A stretch of DNA of 64,000 nucleotides from Acidimicrobiia bacterium. GTDB taxonomy: Bacteria; Actinomycetota; Acidimicrobiia; Acidimicrobiales; Poriferisodalaceae. Below, in pieces: positions 43,522 through 53,947 of this stretch. Below the pieces are notes generated by a model, which saw only the letters and a list, made by a program, of their open reading frames with translations, made no database searches and was not told the DNA's origin. Both the position numbers and the translations under genes were made by a program. Within the stretch, counting starts at the first letter, position 1, and the number at the start of each line of letters is the position of its first letter. The DNA lies in NCBI GenBank assembly GCA_022820505.1, contig JAJEFK010000054.1:62001-126000 (forward strand). The letters run 5' to 3'.

Positions 43522-44289
43522 GTGAGAGTGCTGGTGTTCGGCGCGGGCGGGCGTATGGGCGCAACCGTCTGCGAGGCGGTTGCCGCTGACGATGACCTGG
43601 AGTTGGCGGCCGGTGTGGATCCCGGTGCGCCGGGCCGGCGAGACGTCACCGACAGCATCGACATCGTCGCATCGGTCGCCGCCGTCGACGCGGCGGCCGT
43701 CGACGTGGCTGTCGATTTCACGGTTGCCGCGGCAGCCCGCGAGAACTTGGCATGGTGCGCGGAGAACGGCGTGCATGCCGTTGTGGGCACGAGCGGCCTC
43801 GATCCCGACGATTACGAGAGGTGCCGGGCTGCGTTCACCGCCAGCAATTGCCTCATCGCCCCGAACTTCGCCATCGGTGCGGTGCTCATGATGCGCTTTG
43901 CCGAGCTCGCCGCTCCGTTCTTCCCGACGGCCGAGGTCATCGAGCTGCATCACGACAACAAGGTGGATGCGCCCTCTGGAACTGCCATGCAGACCGTGCG
44001 TGCGATGGCAGAGGCCTCCGATGACTGGGGGCCAGATCCCACCCGTGACGAGGTGGTGCCGGGCGCCCGCGGCGGCAAGGGCCCCGGCGGCATTCCGGTT
44101 CACTCCGTCCGGCTGCGGGGGCTGGTGGCGCACCAGCAGGTGCTGCTGGGCACGGCCGGCGAGACGCTCACCATCCGCCACGACAGCCTGGACCGGGTGT
44201 CGTTCATGCCGGGTGTGCTGCTCGCCTGCAAGTCCATCGGCGAGTACCCCGGCGTCACGATCGGCCTCGATACGTACCTGCAGCTCTAG
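43522..44289 (+). CDS. dapB: 4-hydroxy-tetrahydrodipicolinate reductase
   Basis: DapB reduces HTPA to tetrahydrodipicolinate with NAD(P)H, in lysine and diaminopimelate synthesis. The protein of about 255 residues has the Rossmann motif VFGAGGRMG (5-13), the catalytic ELHHDNKVDAPSGTA and the C-terminal GVLLACKSIGEYPGVTIGL. GTG 43522 (rather than 43513) gives the usual start MRVLVFGAGG and matches the -10 box. dapA, the preceding enzyme, is at 47.4-48.3 kb on the other strand, so the pathway is split here. Confidence 0.93.
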   Translation: MRVLVFGAGGRMGATVCEAVAADDDLELAAGVDPGAPGRRDVTDSIDIVASVAAVDAAAVDVAVDFTVAAAARENLAWCAENGVHAVVGTSGLDPDDYERCRAAFTASNCLIAPNFAIGAVLMMRFAELAAPFFPTAEVIELHHDNKVDAPSGTAMQTVRAMAEASDDWGPDPTRDEVVPGARGGKGPGGIPVHSVRLRGLVAHQQVLLGTAGETLTIRHDSLDRVSFMPGVLLACKSIGEYPGVTIGLDTYLQL

Positions 44290-44303
44290 TTCGTGCGGGG
44301 CCA

Positions 44304-45539
44304 ATGGTGACCGGGGCCGCGCAACCTCGACCGCTCTGGGAGTTCGCCCACGAGCGGGGGATGAGCCGGCGCCGGTTCCTCTGGCTGCTGTCGGCCGGCG
44401 GGGCATCGGCCGTGCTGGCCGCATGCACGGGGACCCGGGTTCCGCTGGAGACTCCGGCGTCGACGGCCCCGGCCGTCGGGACGGCGCCATGGTTCAAGGA
44501 TCCGGCGCCGTTCATCGTACGCGGTACCGCAGGCCTCGAAGCCCGTCTCGAGAACATGGACGGACTGATCACGCCGGAGCGGTTCTTCTTCGTGCGGAAC
44601 AATTCGGTCAGCCTCGATGTCGACGTCGACGACTGGTCGCTGAGCATCACCGGCGACGCCGTCCGTTCTGAGACTGCGCTGGCCTATGACGACGTGCTCG
44701 CCATGGAGAGCCGAACGCTGGAGGCGTACCTCGAATGCGCCGGGAACCACCGGGCCATGTTCGACCTGGTCAACGGCCAGGCGGCCGAGGGCACGCAGTG
44801 GGGCACCGGTGCTGTCGGCAATGCGACCTGGGCCGGCGTGCCGCTCGCAGACGTGCTGCGCGAGGCGGGCGTCAGCGACGACGCCGTCAGCGTGATGCTG
44901 ATCGGCATGGATGTCGACTCACCCGAGGCGGGTTTTCGCCGTGTGATCCCGGTGGCCAAGGCGATGGACCCCGACACGCTGCTGGTGCATGGCATGAACG
45001 GCGCCACGCTGCCACGCGACCACGGCTACCCGCTCCGGGCGCTCGTCCCGGGCTGGGTGGGCAGCACAAGCATTAAGTGGCTGCGCCAAATCGTGGTCTC
45101 GACAGATCAGCAGTGGGCGCGAAACAACACCACGTCCTACGTGCTGATCGGCGATGCCTACCCGCCCGAGGGCCAAGCCGACGGCAAGGTAGCGACCACC
45201 CAGACCATCAAGAGCGCGCTAGCGCTGCCGTGGCCGGCCGAACTCGACGCCGGCGAGCACCGCATCGGCGGCTACGCGCATTCACCCGCGGGCAGGATCG
45301 CCGCGGTGGAATGGAGCGACGATTCGGGCCAATCGTGGCGCGAAGCGCAACTCGTGGGTCCACAGACGCGCCTCGGCTGGGCCCGATTCGAGTTCACCTG
45401 GGATGCGCCCGCGGGCCGCCACACCGTGATGACCCGAGCCGCCGATACCGCCAGCAACACCCAGCCCAAAAAGGTCCCCTACAACCGCAAGGGCTACCTC
45501 TTCAACCAACCGGTGCCACACCCCATCCGCATCGTGTGA
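44304..45539 (+). CDS. Tat-exported molybdopterin-dependent (sulfite oxidase-like) oxidoreductase
   Basis: A 411-residue protein of the sulfite oxidase fold. A Tat signal, SRRRFLWLL (21-29), precedes a hydrophobic stretch and a lipobox-like VLAAC (Cys41), so it may be an exported lipoprotein. Cys145 in YLECAGNHR is the molybdenum ligand, then come the pterin-binding WAGVPLADVL, GMNGATLPRDHGYPLR and WVGSTSIKWL, and a C-terminal dimer (Mo-co dimerisation) domain (about 295-410). Substrate is unknown; no haem domain or partner cytochrome lies beside it. ATG 44304 lies 14 bases after dapB. Confidence 0.88.
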   Translation: MVTGAAQPRPLWEFAHERGMSRRRFLWLLSAGGASAVLAACTGTRVPLETPASTAPAVGTAPWFKDPAPFIVRGTAGLEARLENMDGLITPERFFFVRNNSVSLDVDVDDWSLSITGDAVRSETALAYDDVLAMESRTLEAYLECAGNHRAMFDLVNGQAAEGTQWGTGAVGNATWAGVPLADVLREAGVSDDAVSVMLIGMDVDSPEAGFRRVIPVAKAMDPDTLLVHGMNGATLPRDHGYPLRALVPGWVGSTSIKWLRQIVVSTDQQWARNNTTSYVLIGDAYPPEGQADGKVATTQTIKSALALPWPAELDAGEHRIGGYAHSPAGRIAAVEWSDDSGQSWREAQLVGPQTRLGWARFEFTWDAPAGRHTVMTRAADTASNTQPKKVPYNRKGYLFNQPVPHPIRIV

Positions 45540-45577
45540 CCTCAGCCAGGCGCAGCTGAAGTACTGCTCGCCTGCGA

Positions 45578-47383
45578 TCAGGTGAGGGGGATCACGGTGG
45601 CCGAGATTGCTGGGCGGCGGCGTGTGCGGTTGCCGACGAAGCGGCCGGCGGCGCGGCGGATGACGCGCTCGATCTCGTCGGTGTCACGGCTGACTTGTGA
45701 CGTCTTGGCGCTCTGTTCGACGGCTTGGGCGATCTCGTCGGAGAGGGCCTTGACGACATCGGCGTGCTTGGTCACGTCGAGCCAGCCTCGTGAGGCGACG
45801 TCGGGTGTTGCCGCCAGATGGCCCTTCCGGTCGAGCACCACCGTCACATGCACGAATCCTGCTGTCAGGGCCAAGCGCGCGTCGATGACCTCAGTGTCGG
45901 GATCGTCGAGTGTCCCGTCTACGTAGTGGTACGGCGCCGGAACGCCGGCACGAACTTGGAGTTCATTGCCCTTGAGCGTGATCTGGGCCCCGTCGGTCAG
46001 CGTCAGCACCCGCTTGGCCTTCATCCCCACCTCACGGGCAAGTCCGGCATGGCGAGCCAGCATGTGGAACTCGCCCTCGATCGGCACGAACCAGCGCGGG
46101 CGGCATGCCTGATGCAGCTCGCGGAGCTCGTCGCGCTGGGCGTGCCCGGACGTGTGCACCAACTCGTGTCCGTCGTGGATCACGTCGGCACCCAGTCGCG
46201 CCAGGCGGGACACCATGCGGAACACGGCGCGCTCGTTGCCCGGGATCGGATGGCTCGACAGGATCACCGTGTCGTCGGAGCCGGTCTTCACGTCGGAGTG
46301 CGCTCCGCTGGCGATCTGCGACAGTGCCGCGCCAGGCTCGCCCTGGCTGCCGGTGCAGACGATGCAGACTTCGTCAGGGTCGAAGCGGTCGAGCTGCTCG
46401 ACAGCGAACAGCGCACGGTCTGGCACATCGAGCACGCCGAGCTGGCGTGCGATGCGGACGTTGTTCACCATCGAACGACCTACCGGGACCACCACGCGGC
46501 CTTCGGATATGGCGGCGTCGCAGATCTGCTGGACCCGGTGCAGGTGGCTGGCGAAGCAGCTCACGATCAGTCGCCGGTCCGGGCGCTCGCTGAACAGCCG
46601 GCGAAGCGTCGCGCCGATCTCGGTCTCCGACGCGCTGCGGCCCGGCCGGTCGGCGTTGGTGGAATCGGCCATCAGCAGGGCGATGCCCTCGTCGCCCAGC
46701 CCCCGCAGGCGCTCTAGGTCGGTCAGCCGACCATCCACCGGAGAGGGGTCGATCTTGAAGTCGCCCGTGTGCACCAGTGCGCCGACTGGCGTGTGCAGCA
46801 CGATGCACAGGCTCTGGGGCACCGAGTGGGTGATCGGCAGTGCTTCGACATCGAACGGGCCGATCTTGCGGCGCTCGCCGTCGCCGATGACATGGAACGA
46901 CGTGCGGTCTGCCAAGCGTGCCTCGGTCACCTTGTGCTCGGCGAGCGCCATAGACAGGGCCGACCCGTACAGAGGAACCTCGATGCTGCGCAGGAAGTGG
47001 GGCACGCCGCCGAGGTGGTCTTCGTGGCCGTGGGTGACCACCAGTCCGACGATGTCGCGGGCACGCGAGTTAAGCCAGCCCATGTCGGGCAGCACGTGCT
47101 GGACGCCCGGCATGATCGCCGGGTCAGGAAACATCACCCCGAAATCGATGACGAGAAGCTTGCCGCTCTGCTCGACCACGGTGCAGTTGCGCCCGACGTC
47201 GCCGAGCCCGCCCAGAAACGTGACAGTGACGCTGCCGCTGTCGCCGCCACCCTTGGCGCTGTGCGCAGGCGCTTGCCGTGTTCGGCGCGCGCGGCTGCTT
47301 CGTTGTGACCGTGCGCGGTCGTTGCGGCCGTCAGACCCGGCGGGCGGGCCCTCGGCAGGGGAGCGGCGCTTGCGGCGGCTCAA
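45578..47383 (-). CDS. rnj: Ribonuclease J
   Basis: RNase J is an endo/5'-exonuclease of the metallo-beta-lactamase class that matures rRNA and mRNA. The 601-residue protein has a basic, Pro-rich first 45 residues, then FLGGLGDVGRNC, the zinc motif THGHEDHLGG, HTGDFKID, beta-CASP motifs (LLMADSTNAD, IVCTGSQGEPGAAL, HTSGHA) and a C-terminal domain. ATG 47383 overlaps the dapA stop (ATGA), forming the dapA-rnj operon of actinobacteria. Confidence 0.95.
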   Translation of the reverse strand: MSRRKRRSPAEGPPAGSDGRNDRARSQRSSRARRTRQAPAHSAKGGGDSGSVTVTFLGGLGDVGRNCTVVEQSGKLLVIDFGVMFPDPAIMPGVQHVLPDMGWLNSRARDIVGLVVTHGHEDHLGGVPHFLRSIEVPLYGSALSMALAEHKVTEARLADRTSFHVIGDGERRKIGPFDVEALPITHSVPQSLCIVLHTPVGALVHTGDFKIDPSPVDGRLTDLERLRGLGDEGIALLMADSTNADRPGRSASETEIGATLRRLFSERPDRRLIVSCFASHLHRVQQICDAAISEGRVVVPVGRSMVNNVRIARQLGVLDVPDRALFAVEQLDRFDPDEVCIVCTGSQGEPGAALSQIASGAHSDVKTGSDDTVILSSHPIPGNERAVFRMVSRLARLGADVIHDGHELVHTSGHAQRDELRELHQACRPRWFVPIEGEFHMLARHAGLAREVGMKAKRVLTLTDGAQITLKGNELQVRAGVPAPYHYVDGTLDDPDTEVIDARLALTAGFVHVTVVLDRKGHLAATPDVASRGWLDVTKHADVVKALSDEIAQAVEQSAKTSQVSRDTDEIERVIRRAAGRFVGNRTRRRPAISATVIPLT

Positions 47384-48264
47384 GTCTGCTTCAGACGGGC
47401 GTAGACCTCTCGGGCGCGGTCCTCCAGACCGTCGGGCGTCGGGCCCATGGGCAGGCGCGGCTCGCCGACCGGCAGTCCCAGCGTGCGCAGCATGGCCTTG
47501 GCGGGCACTGGATTGGGTGCCTCGTCGCCGGTCTCGAAGTCGTAGCTCTCCAGCAGAGCGGCGTTGATCTCGCGGGCCTTGGTGGCGTCGCCGGCATCCC
47601 AGGCATCGAACATCGCCACGTGCTCGGGAATGCTCCAGTGCGCCGCCACGCTGATCACGCCTACAGCGCCGACAGCCAGCAGCGGCAGCGTGAAGGTGTC
47701 GTCGCCGCTGTACACCTCGAAGCCTTCGGGCGCCTCGGCGATGACCTTCGCGGTTTCACCCGGATTCGCTGCAGCATCTTTCACCGCCACGATGTTCGGG
47801 ATCTGCGCCAGCTCCAGCAGCGTCGGCGTGTTGATCTTGCGCCCCGTGCGGATCGGGATGTCGTACATGATGATCGGCAGGTCGGTGGACTCGGCAACGG
47901 CGGCGAAGTGCGCTGCGATGCCGGCTTGGGAGGGCCGGTTGTAGTACGGCGTGACGGCCAGGATGCCGTCCACGCCCAGCTCGGCGGCCTTGCGGGTCTG
48001 GCTCACCGAATGCGCCGTGTCGTTCGTGCTGGTGCCGGCCACAACCGGCACCGTGACGGCCTCCGCCACGGCGCGCCACAGCTCCCAATCTTCCTCGTCG
48101 GTGATGGTGGGTGCCTCACCGGTCGTGCCGGTGATCACGAGGCCCTCGGCGCCCTCGCCGACGAGCCAGCGTGCCAGTGTCACCCCAGCATCCACGTCCA
48201 GCGATCCATCTGCCGCGAAGGGCGTCACCATCGCCGGAACCACTCGTCCGAATCGCGCGCTCAT
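47380..48264 (-). CDS. dapA: 4-hydroxy-tetrahydrodipicolinate synthase
   Basis: DapA condenses pyruvate with aspartate semialdehyde, the first step committed to lysine and diaminopimelate. The 294-residue TIM-barrel protein has GTTGEAPT (46-53), PYYNRPSQ, the catalytic Tyr in MYDIPIRTG (134) and the Schiff-base Lys162 in IVAVKDAA. ATG 48264 gives the canonical N-terminus; a longer open frame upstream is a shadow. The stop is coupled to rnj. Confidence 0.95.
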   Translation of the reverse strand: MSARFGRVVPAMVTPFAADGSLDVDAGVTLARWLVGEGAEGLVITGTTGEAPTITDEEDWELWRAVAEAVTVPVVAGTSTNDTAHSVSQTRKAAELGVDGILAVTPYYNRPSQAGIAAHFAAVAESTDLPIIMYDIPIRTGRKINTPTLLELAQIPNIVAVKDAAANPGETAKVIAEAPEGFEVYSGDDTFTLPLLAVGAVGVISVAAHWSIPEHVAMFDAWDAGDATKAREINAALLESYDFETGDEAPNPVPAKAMLRTLGLPVGEPRLPMGPTPDGLEDRAREVYARLKQT

Positions 48265-48335
48265 GGCTCCGAGACTACTGCTGCGCCCTGACAACGCTGG
48301 TCTTGATTTTCCTGCGCGCGGACGCCGTAACCACC

Positions 48336-49040
48336 TCAGACGCTGCCCTCGTCGGCGCGGTTGATGCCGAGGGTTGCCAGCAGATCCTCGTGCAGCTCGA
48401 ACCACACCGTGTGGTAGCTGGGCATCATCGGCTTGGTGAGGTAGTCCAGCTCGCCGTCCTGCAGCCGGCTGAGCGCCTCGGCGAACCTGGGCGCGTAGTT
48501 GTCGTAGCGGGCCATCACGCTGCAGAGCTGGTCGAGCACCCCGCCAAGTTCGCCATGCAGGTCGTCCAGCCGGCTGATGATGGCCGCGTCGTAATCCGGA
48601 TCACCGTGGTCATTGAGCCGCCCGCCGTCGCCGGGACCCGCGTCAGCCACAGCCGGGTGATCTTCGGGAAGCACCTGCCAGTCGGTGCACAGCTGCAGCA
48701 TCTTGGGGTTCAGTGCCAGGAAGTCCCGGTAGGCCGCCGTGACGGCGTCGCGGGCACCGGCCGCATCCAGCTCAGCGGCCAGCGCGGTCTCGCCGTCGTC
48801 GCGGCCGGTTGGGGTGAGGATGAACTTCGGCACCCCGCCGACCTCGCGGAACATGCAGTGCCCGGCAGCGTCCAGCTCCGCCAGCAGCCACTCGGTGTCG
48901 TCGGGCTCGAGCCCGTGGATCGCAGCGACGTCATCGATCTCGCCCAGGCCCTTCAAGCGCAGGGCCAGCCAAACGAGCAGGCGCGGTTCGGAGCGGTGTG
49001 GACCGCTCGCATCAGACTCGGAGCGGTGCGGGGTGCTCAC
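48336..49040 (-). CDS. Putative winged-helix protein of unknown function
   Basis: A 234-residue protein. After 20 variable residues it has a helical, winged-helix-like part (about 20-75: LLVWLALRLKGLGEIDDVA, then a helix and FILTPTG), a middle helical domain and a C-terminal segment with many acidic and aromatic residues (YHTVWFELHEDLL). Helix-turn-helix regulators downstream of acyl-CoA synthetase genes are common in actinobacteria, so a transcription regulator is plausible but unproven. GTG 49040 is seven bases after the acyl-CoA synthetase stop. Three GAGCGGT words lie within the first codons. Confidence 0.6.
   Translation of the reverse strand: MSTPHRSESDASGPHRSEPRLLVWLALRLKGLGEIDDVAAIHGLEPDDTEWLLAELDAAGHCMFREVGGVPKFILTPTGRDDGETALAAELDAAGARDAVTAAYRDFLALNPKMLQLCTDWQVLPEDHPAVADAGPGDGGRLNDHGDPDYDAAIISRLDDLHGELGGVLDQLCSVMARYDNYAPRFAEALSRLQDGELDYLTKPMMPSYHTVWFELHEDLLATLGINRADEGSV
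48991..49027. promoter_or_regulatory. GAGCGGT hairpin and repeat at a gene start
   Basis: GAGCGGT (48991-48997) pairs perfectly with ACCGCTC (49002-49008) around GTGG, and a third GAGCGGT lies at 49021-49027. The set sits in the first 17 codons of the winged-helix-like gene. It could be an operator or an RNA hairpin. Confidence 0.35.
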
Positions 49041-49047
49041 GCCCGGC

Positions 49048-50673
<1,626 letters not shown>

Positions 50674-50759
50674 GACGCCGCAGGCTAGAGGGCATGGGGC
50701 GTCGCCTCGAAGGGCGTGCCGGCGCACTTGAACACCGGCGCTTGGGGTGCGCCGGTGCG

Positions 50760-50765
50760 TAGCCT
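50760..50765 (+). promoter_or_regulatory. -10 box of the DedA-like gene
   Basis: TAGCCT ends eight bases before GTG 50774 in the 100-base divergent region. Confidence 0.4.
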
Positions 50766-50773
50766 CGGCCGCG

Positions 50774-51505
50774 GTGGCTGACGACGGCGGGGACGAATCA
50801 ACGGCAGCCGAAGCCGCCGCTGCCGACGGAGCATCGTCGGGCCCGGTGATCACCGATGCAGACCGACGGCGGATGCAGCTGCTGGCTGCGGTGCCGGTGG
50901 GCTTCGCCTTGGCGGCCTATGCGGGGCAGATCTTCTTCGCGGCGCTCATTGCGCGGGCGCCGCTGCTGTTGCTGTCGCTGAACGCCACCGACCCCATCTT
51001 GCTCGGCGTGGCCCATCAGGCCCCGCTGTGGGCATTCATGGCCATCGGGCTGACCCGCCTGTTCATCACCGACCCGTTCCTGTACCGGCTCGGCTACGAC
51101 TACGGACCCAATGCCAAGGCCTACCTGGCAGCCGAGATGGGACCCCGCAGCCGCGTCATCCGCACCATGGACTGGCTGGAACGCTGGTTCCCGCGCGCCG
51201 GCTGGCTGCTGCTGTTCGCCATTCCCGGCTACCCGATGTGCTTGCTCTCGGGGATTGCGCGCATGCGCCAGCCGCTGTTCGTGGTGGTGAACCTCGCCGG
51301 CACCTTCACCCGCCTGGCGCTGGTGTGGTGGGTTGCCGATCTGTTCGCTGGCCCCCTCGGAGCGGTGATCAGGTTCATCAATCGCTACTCGATCCCGTTC
51401 ACCGTGGCGATGTTTGTGCTGGTTGCGGTGCAAACCGTCCGCAACCAGCGCCGGAATGCGGCCGCAGAGCAGCGTTCGTTCGAGGCAGGAACAGACGACG
51501 CATAG
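50774..51505 (+). CDS. DedA/VTT-like membrane protein
   Basis: A 243-residue integral membrane protein. Four or five hydrophobic helices are seen (about 38-60, 63-85, 135-155, 160-185, 200-222 after a charged start). The stretch RWFPRAGWLLLF, IPGYPMCLLSGIARM and VVNLAGTFTR resembles the VTT/SNARE-associated core of DedA proteins, which act in lipid translocation and membrane homeostasis. Key DedA residues are only partly kept, so identity is provisional. ftsK follows after 48 bases. Confidence 0.6.
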   Translation: MADDGGDESTAAEAAAADGASSGPVITDADRRRMQLLAAVPVGFALAAYAGQIFFAALIARAPLLLLSLNATDPILLGVAHQAPLWAFMAIGLTRLFITDPFLYRLGYDYGPNAKAYLAAEMGPRSRVIRTMDWLERWFPRAGWLLLFAIPGYPMCLLSGIARMRQPLFVVVNLAGTFTRLALVWWVADLFAGPLGAVIRFINRYSIPFTVAMFVLVAVQTVRNQRRNAAAEQRSFEAGTDDA

Positions 51506-51540
51506 TCGGCGGGGTCTCCAAAGGCCCGGCCCGGCCTCGG

Positions 51541-51546
51541 TACTCT
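51541..51546 (+). promoter_or_regulatory. -10 box of ftsK (leaderless)
   Basis: TACTCT ends seven bases before GTG 51554. Confidence 0.4.
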
Positions 51547-51553
51547 CGCTGAG

Positions 51554-53920
51554 GTGAGTATGCGCGGTACCGCCGGGGCGAATGGCTCAACGGACGCGTC
51601 CAAGTCGTCGAATGCGAAAGACGGCCGCAGCGGGTTCTCGCGGGTCGTTCGCAATGCCCTGAGCGGCCGATCCCGCGAGATCGTGGCGCTGTCGCTGTTC
51701 GCTCTCGCTGTGATCTGCGCGCTGGGGCTGCTGGGCGACCGAGCGGGCGTCGTGGGCCGAGTTTTGGAGAGCGCGCTCGCAATTCTGCTGGGCGTGTTCC
51801 GGTACGTCGTGCCGATCCTGCTGGTCTGGATCGGCGTCGCGCTCGCCCGCATGACCGCTTCGGAGCGGAGCGGCCGAGCCGCCTTCGGACTGAGCATGCT
51901 CACGGTTGCATTCGCTGCGGCCGCACACCTGTCCGGATCCGCCGACGGCTTCGGTTCGCTGGAGGACCTGCGAAGCAGCGGGGGAGTGCTGGGTGCCGTC
52001 GTTGCCGAGCCCCTGCGGCGCCTGATCGACGATCCCGCGACATGGGTTCTGCTGCTGCTGGTGATGGTGTTCGCCGTCATGATCGTCGCCAACATCGGCC
52101 TCGGCCAGGTCTTGCGATGGATATGGACCGGTCTGTCTGCACTCGGTCAGAAGCTGAGCGGCTCGCTGTCGAAGGGTGCCCGAAGCCTGCAGCGCGTCGG
52201 CGAGGATCCCGAACCGCCGTCGTTCGGGGAAGAGCAGTACGACCTAGAGGCTGAGTCAGCAGGCCAGATTCCGGGTCTGGAACTGGGCGCCTCGGATGCC
52301 AGCGAGGCGGCATCCGACGAGGCTGTCTTCGAGCCATCGCCCCCGCAGTTCGTGGAGCCACCCGGCGATGATCCAATCCCGACACCTGTGCCAGCGGCCC
52401 TCGCGGCCAGCAAGGGCGCTGGATCTGGCAGCCAACGTCCACGTTGGAAGCTGCCGAAGAAGTCGATGCTGAAGCGCAGCGGCACCCAGCAGTTCGACCG
52501 GGCGCAGCTGTCGGCGGGCGCTGCAGCACTGGTGGCGGCACTGGCCAGTCACGGCGTGGAAACTCAGGTCACCGGCTGGGAACCCGGACCTACGGTCACG
52601 CGCTACGAGCTGAAGCTCGGCCTGGGCGTGAAGGTGTCGCGCGTCACTGCGCTCCACAAGGACATCGCCTACGCCATGGCCGCCGCCGATGTCCGGATCC
52701 TCGCGCCGATCCCCGGCCGGTCGGCGATCGGCATCGAGGTTCCCAATTCTGACCGTCACCTGGTCGCGCTCGGCGACATCCTGTCCGCCAAGGCTGCAAC
52801 CGAAGCCATGCACCCGCTCGAAGTGGCGATGGGCAAGGACATCTCGGGCCGCGAGGTCATGCTCAATCTGGCCACGATGCCCCACGTGCTCATTGCCGGC
52901 GCGACCGGCTCGGGGAAGTCGTCGTGCATCAACTCGATCATTGCGTCGCTGCTCATGCGATCCACGCCCGATGAGGTGCGGATGATCCTCGTCGACCCCA
53001 AACGGGTGGAGCTCGGGCAGTACGACGGCCTGCCGCACCTGCTGACGGCCGTGGTGACCGAGCCGCGCAAGGCGGCGAATGCCTTGGCGTGGGCCGTCAA
53101 GGAGATGGAGCGTCGCTACGACGTGCTGTCGGAGGCGGGCTTTCGCGACATCACCGGGTACAACGCGGCCGTGCTCGACGGGGCGCTGCACAGCGACGAG
53201 AGCGAGCTGCTGGGCAACGACCAGCCGCACGAGTCAATGCCCTTCATCGTCGTGGTCGTCGACGAGCTGAACGACCTCATGATGGTGGCGGCCCGCGACG
53301 TCGAGGAGTCCATCACCCGCTTGGCTCAGATGGCCCGTGCCGTCGGCGTCCACCTCGTCGTAGCCACTCAGCGCCCGAGTGTGAACGTCATCACCGGGGT
53401 GATCAAGGCCAACATCCCCAGCCGGCTGGCATTCGCCGTGTCCAGCCTGGCCGACAGCCGGGTCATCCTCGACCAGCCCGGCGCTGAGCGGTTGGTGGGC
53501 CAGGGCGACATGCTGCTGCTGTCGGCGAACTCCAGCACGCCGCGCCGCATCCAGGGCGCGTGGGTGAGCGAGTCGGAGGTTGCCCACGTGGTGGCTCACT
53601 GGCGCCGGCAGGCGCCCGAGGTCGAATACGTGGAAGGTGTGGAGGGCAGCGACGACTCGGACGGCAGCAGCATCCTGCCGGGCGGCACCACCGGCGATGC
53701 CGACGACGACGAGCTGCTGCGCCAGGCAATGGCCATCGTCGTCGAGACACAGCTCGGCTCGACGTCCATGCTGCAGCGGAAGCTGAAAGTGGGCTTCGCT
53801 CGCGCCGGACGGCTGATGGACTTGCTTGAGCAGCGAGGCGTGGTGGGTCCGTCGCAGGGCTCCAAGGCCCGCGACGTGCTGATGACACCCGAGGAACTGT
53901 CGAACGCGCTGGGAGAGTGA
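51554..53920 (+). CDS. ftsK: DNA translocase FtsK
   Basis: FtsK pumps DNA through the closing septum and activates Xer recombination. The 788-residue protein has an N-terminal membrane domain with about four helices (about 35-200), an acidic Pro-rich linker (about 205-300), and the RecA-like motor with Walker A GATGSGKSS (449-457) and Walker B FIVVVVDELNDLMM, followed by the gamma winged-helix domain (about 715-785) that reads KOPS. GTG 51554 is fixed by the -10 box. In actinobacteria ftsK usually follows dapA-rnj; here about 3 kb of other genes lie between. Confidence 0.94.
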   Translation: MSMRGTAGANGSTDASKSSNAKDGRSGFSRVVRNALSGRSREIVALSLFALAVICALGLLGDRAGVVGRVLESALAILLGVFRYVVPILLVWIGVALARMTASERSGRAAFGLSMLTVAFAAAAHLSGSADGFGSLEDLRSSGGVLGAVVAEPLRRLIDDPATWVLLLLVMVFAVMIVANIGLGQVLRWIWTGLSALGQKLSGSLSKGARSLQRVGEDPEPPSFGEEQYDLEAESAGQIPGLELGASDASEAASDEAVFEPSPPQFVEPPGDDPIPTPVPAALAASKGAGSGSQRPRWKLPKKSMLKRSGTQQFDRAQLSAGAAALVAALASHGVETQVTGWEPGPTVTRYELKLGLGVKVSRVTALHKDIAYAMAAADVRILAPIPGRSAIGIEVPNSDRHLVALGDILSAKAATEAMHPLEVAMGKDISGREVMLNLATMPHVLIAGATGSGKSSCINSIIASLLMRSTPDEVRMILVDPKRVELGQYDGLPHLLTAVVTEPRKAANALAWAVKEMERRYDVLSEAGFRDITGYNAAVLDGALHSDESELLGNDQPHESMPFIVVVVDELNDLMMVAARDVEESITRLAQMARAVGVHLVVATQRPSVNVITGVIKANIPSRLAFAVSSLADSRVILDQPGAERLVGQGDMLLLSANSSTPRRIQGAWVSESEVAHVVAHWRRQAPEVEYVEGVEGSDDSDGSSILPGGTTGDADDDELLRQAMAIVVETQLGSTSMLQRKLKVGFARAGRLMDLLEQRGVVGPSQGSKARDVLMTPEELSNALGE

Positions 53921-53947
53921 CGGCGAGCGGCGCCGGTCGCCACTGGC

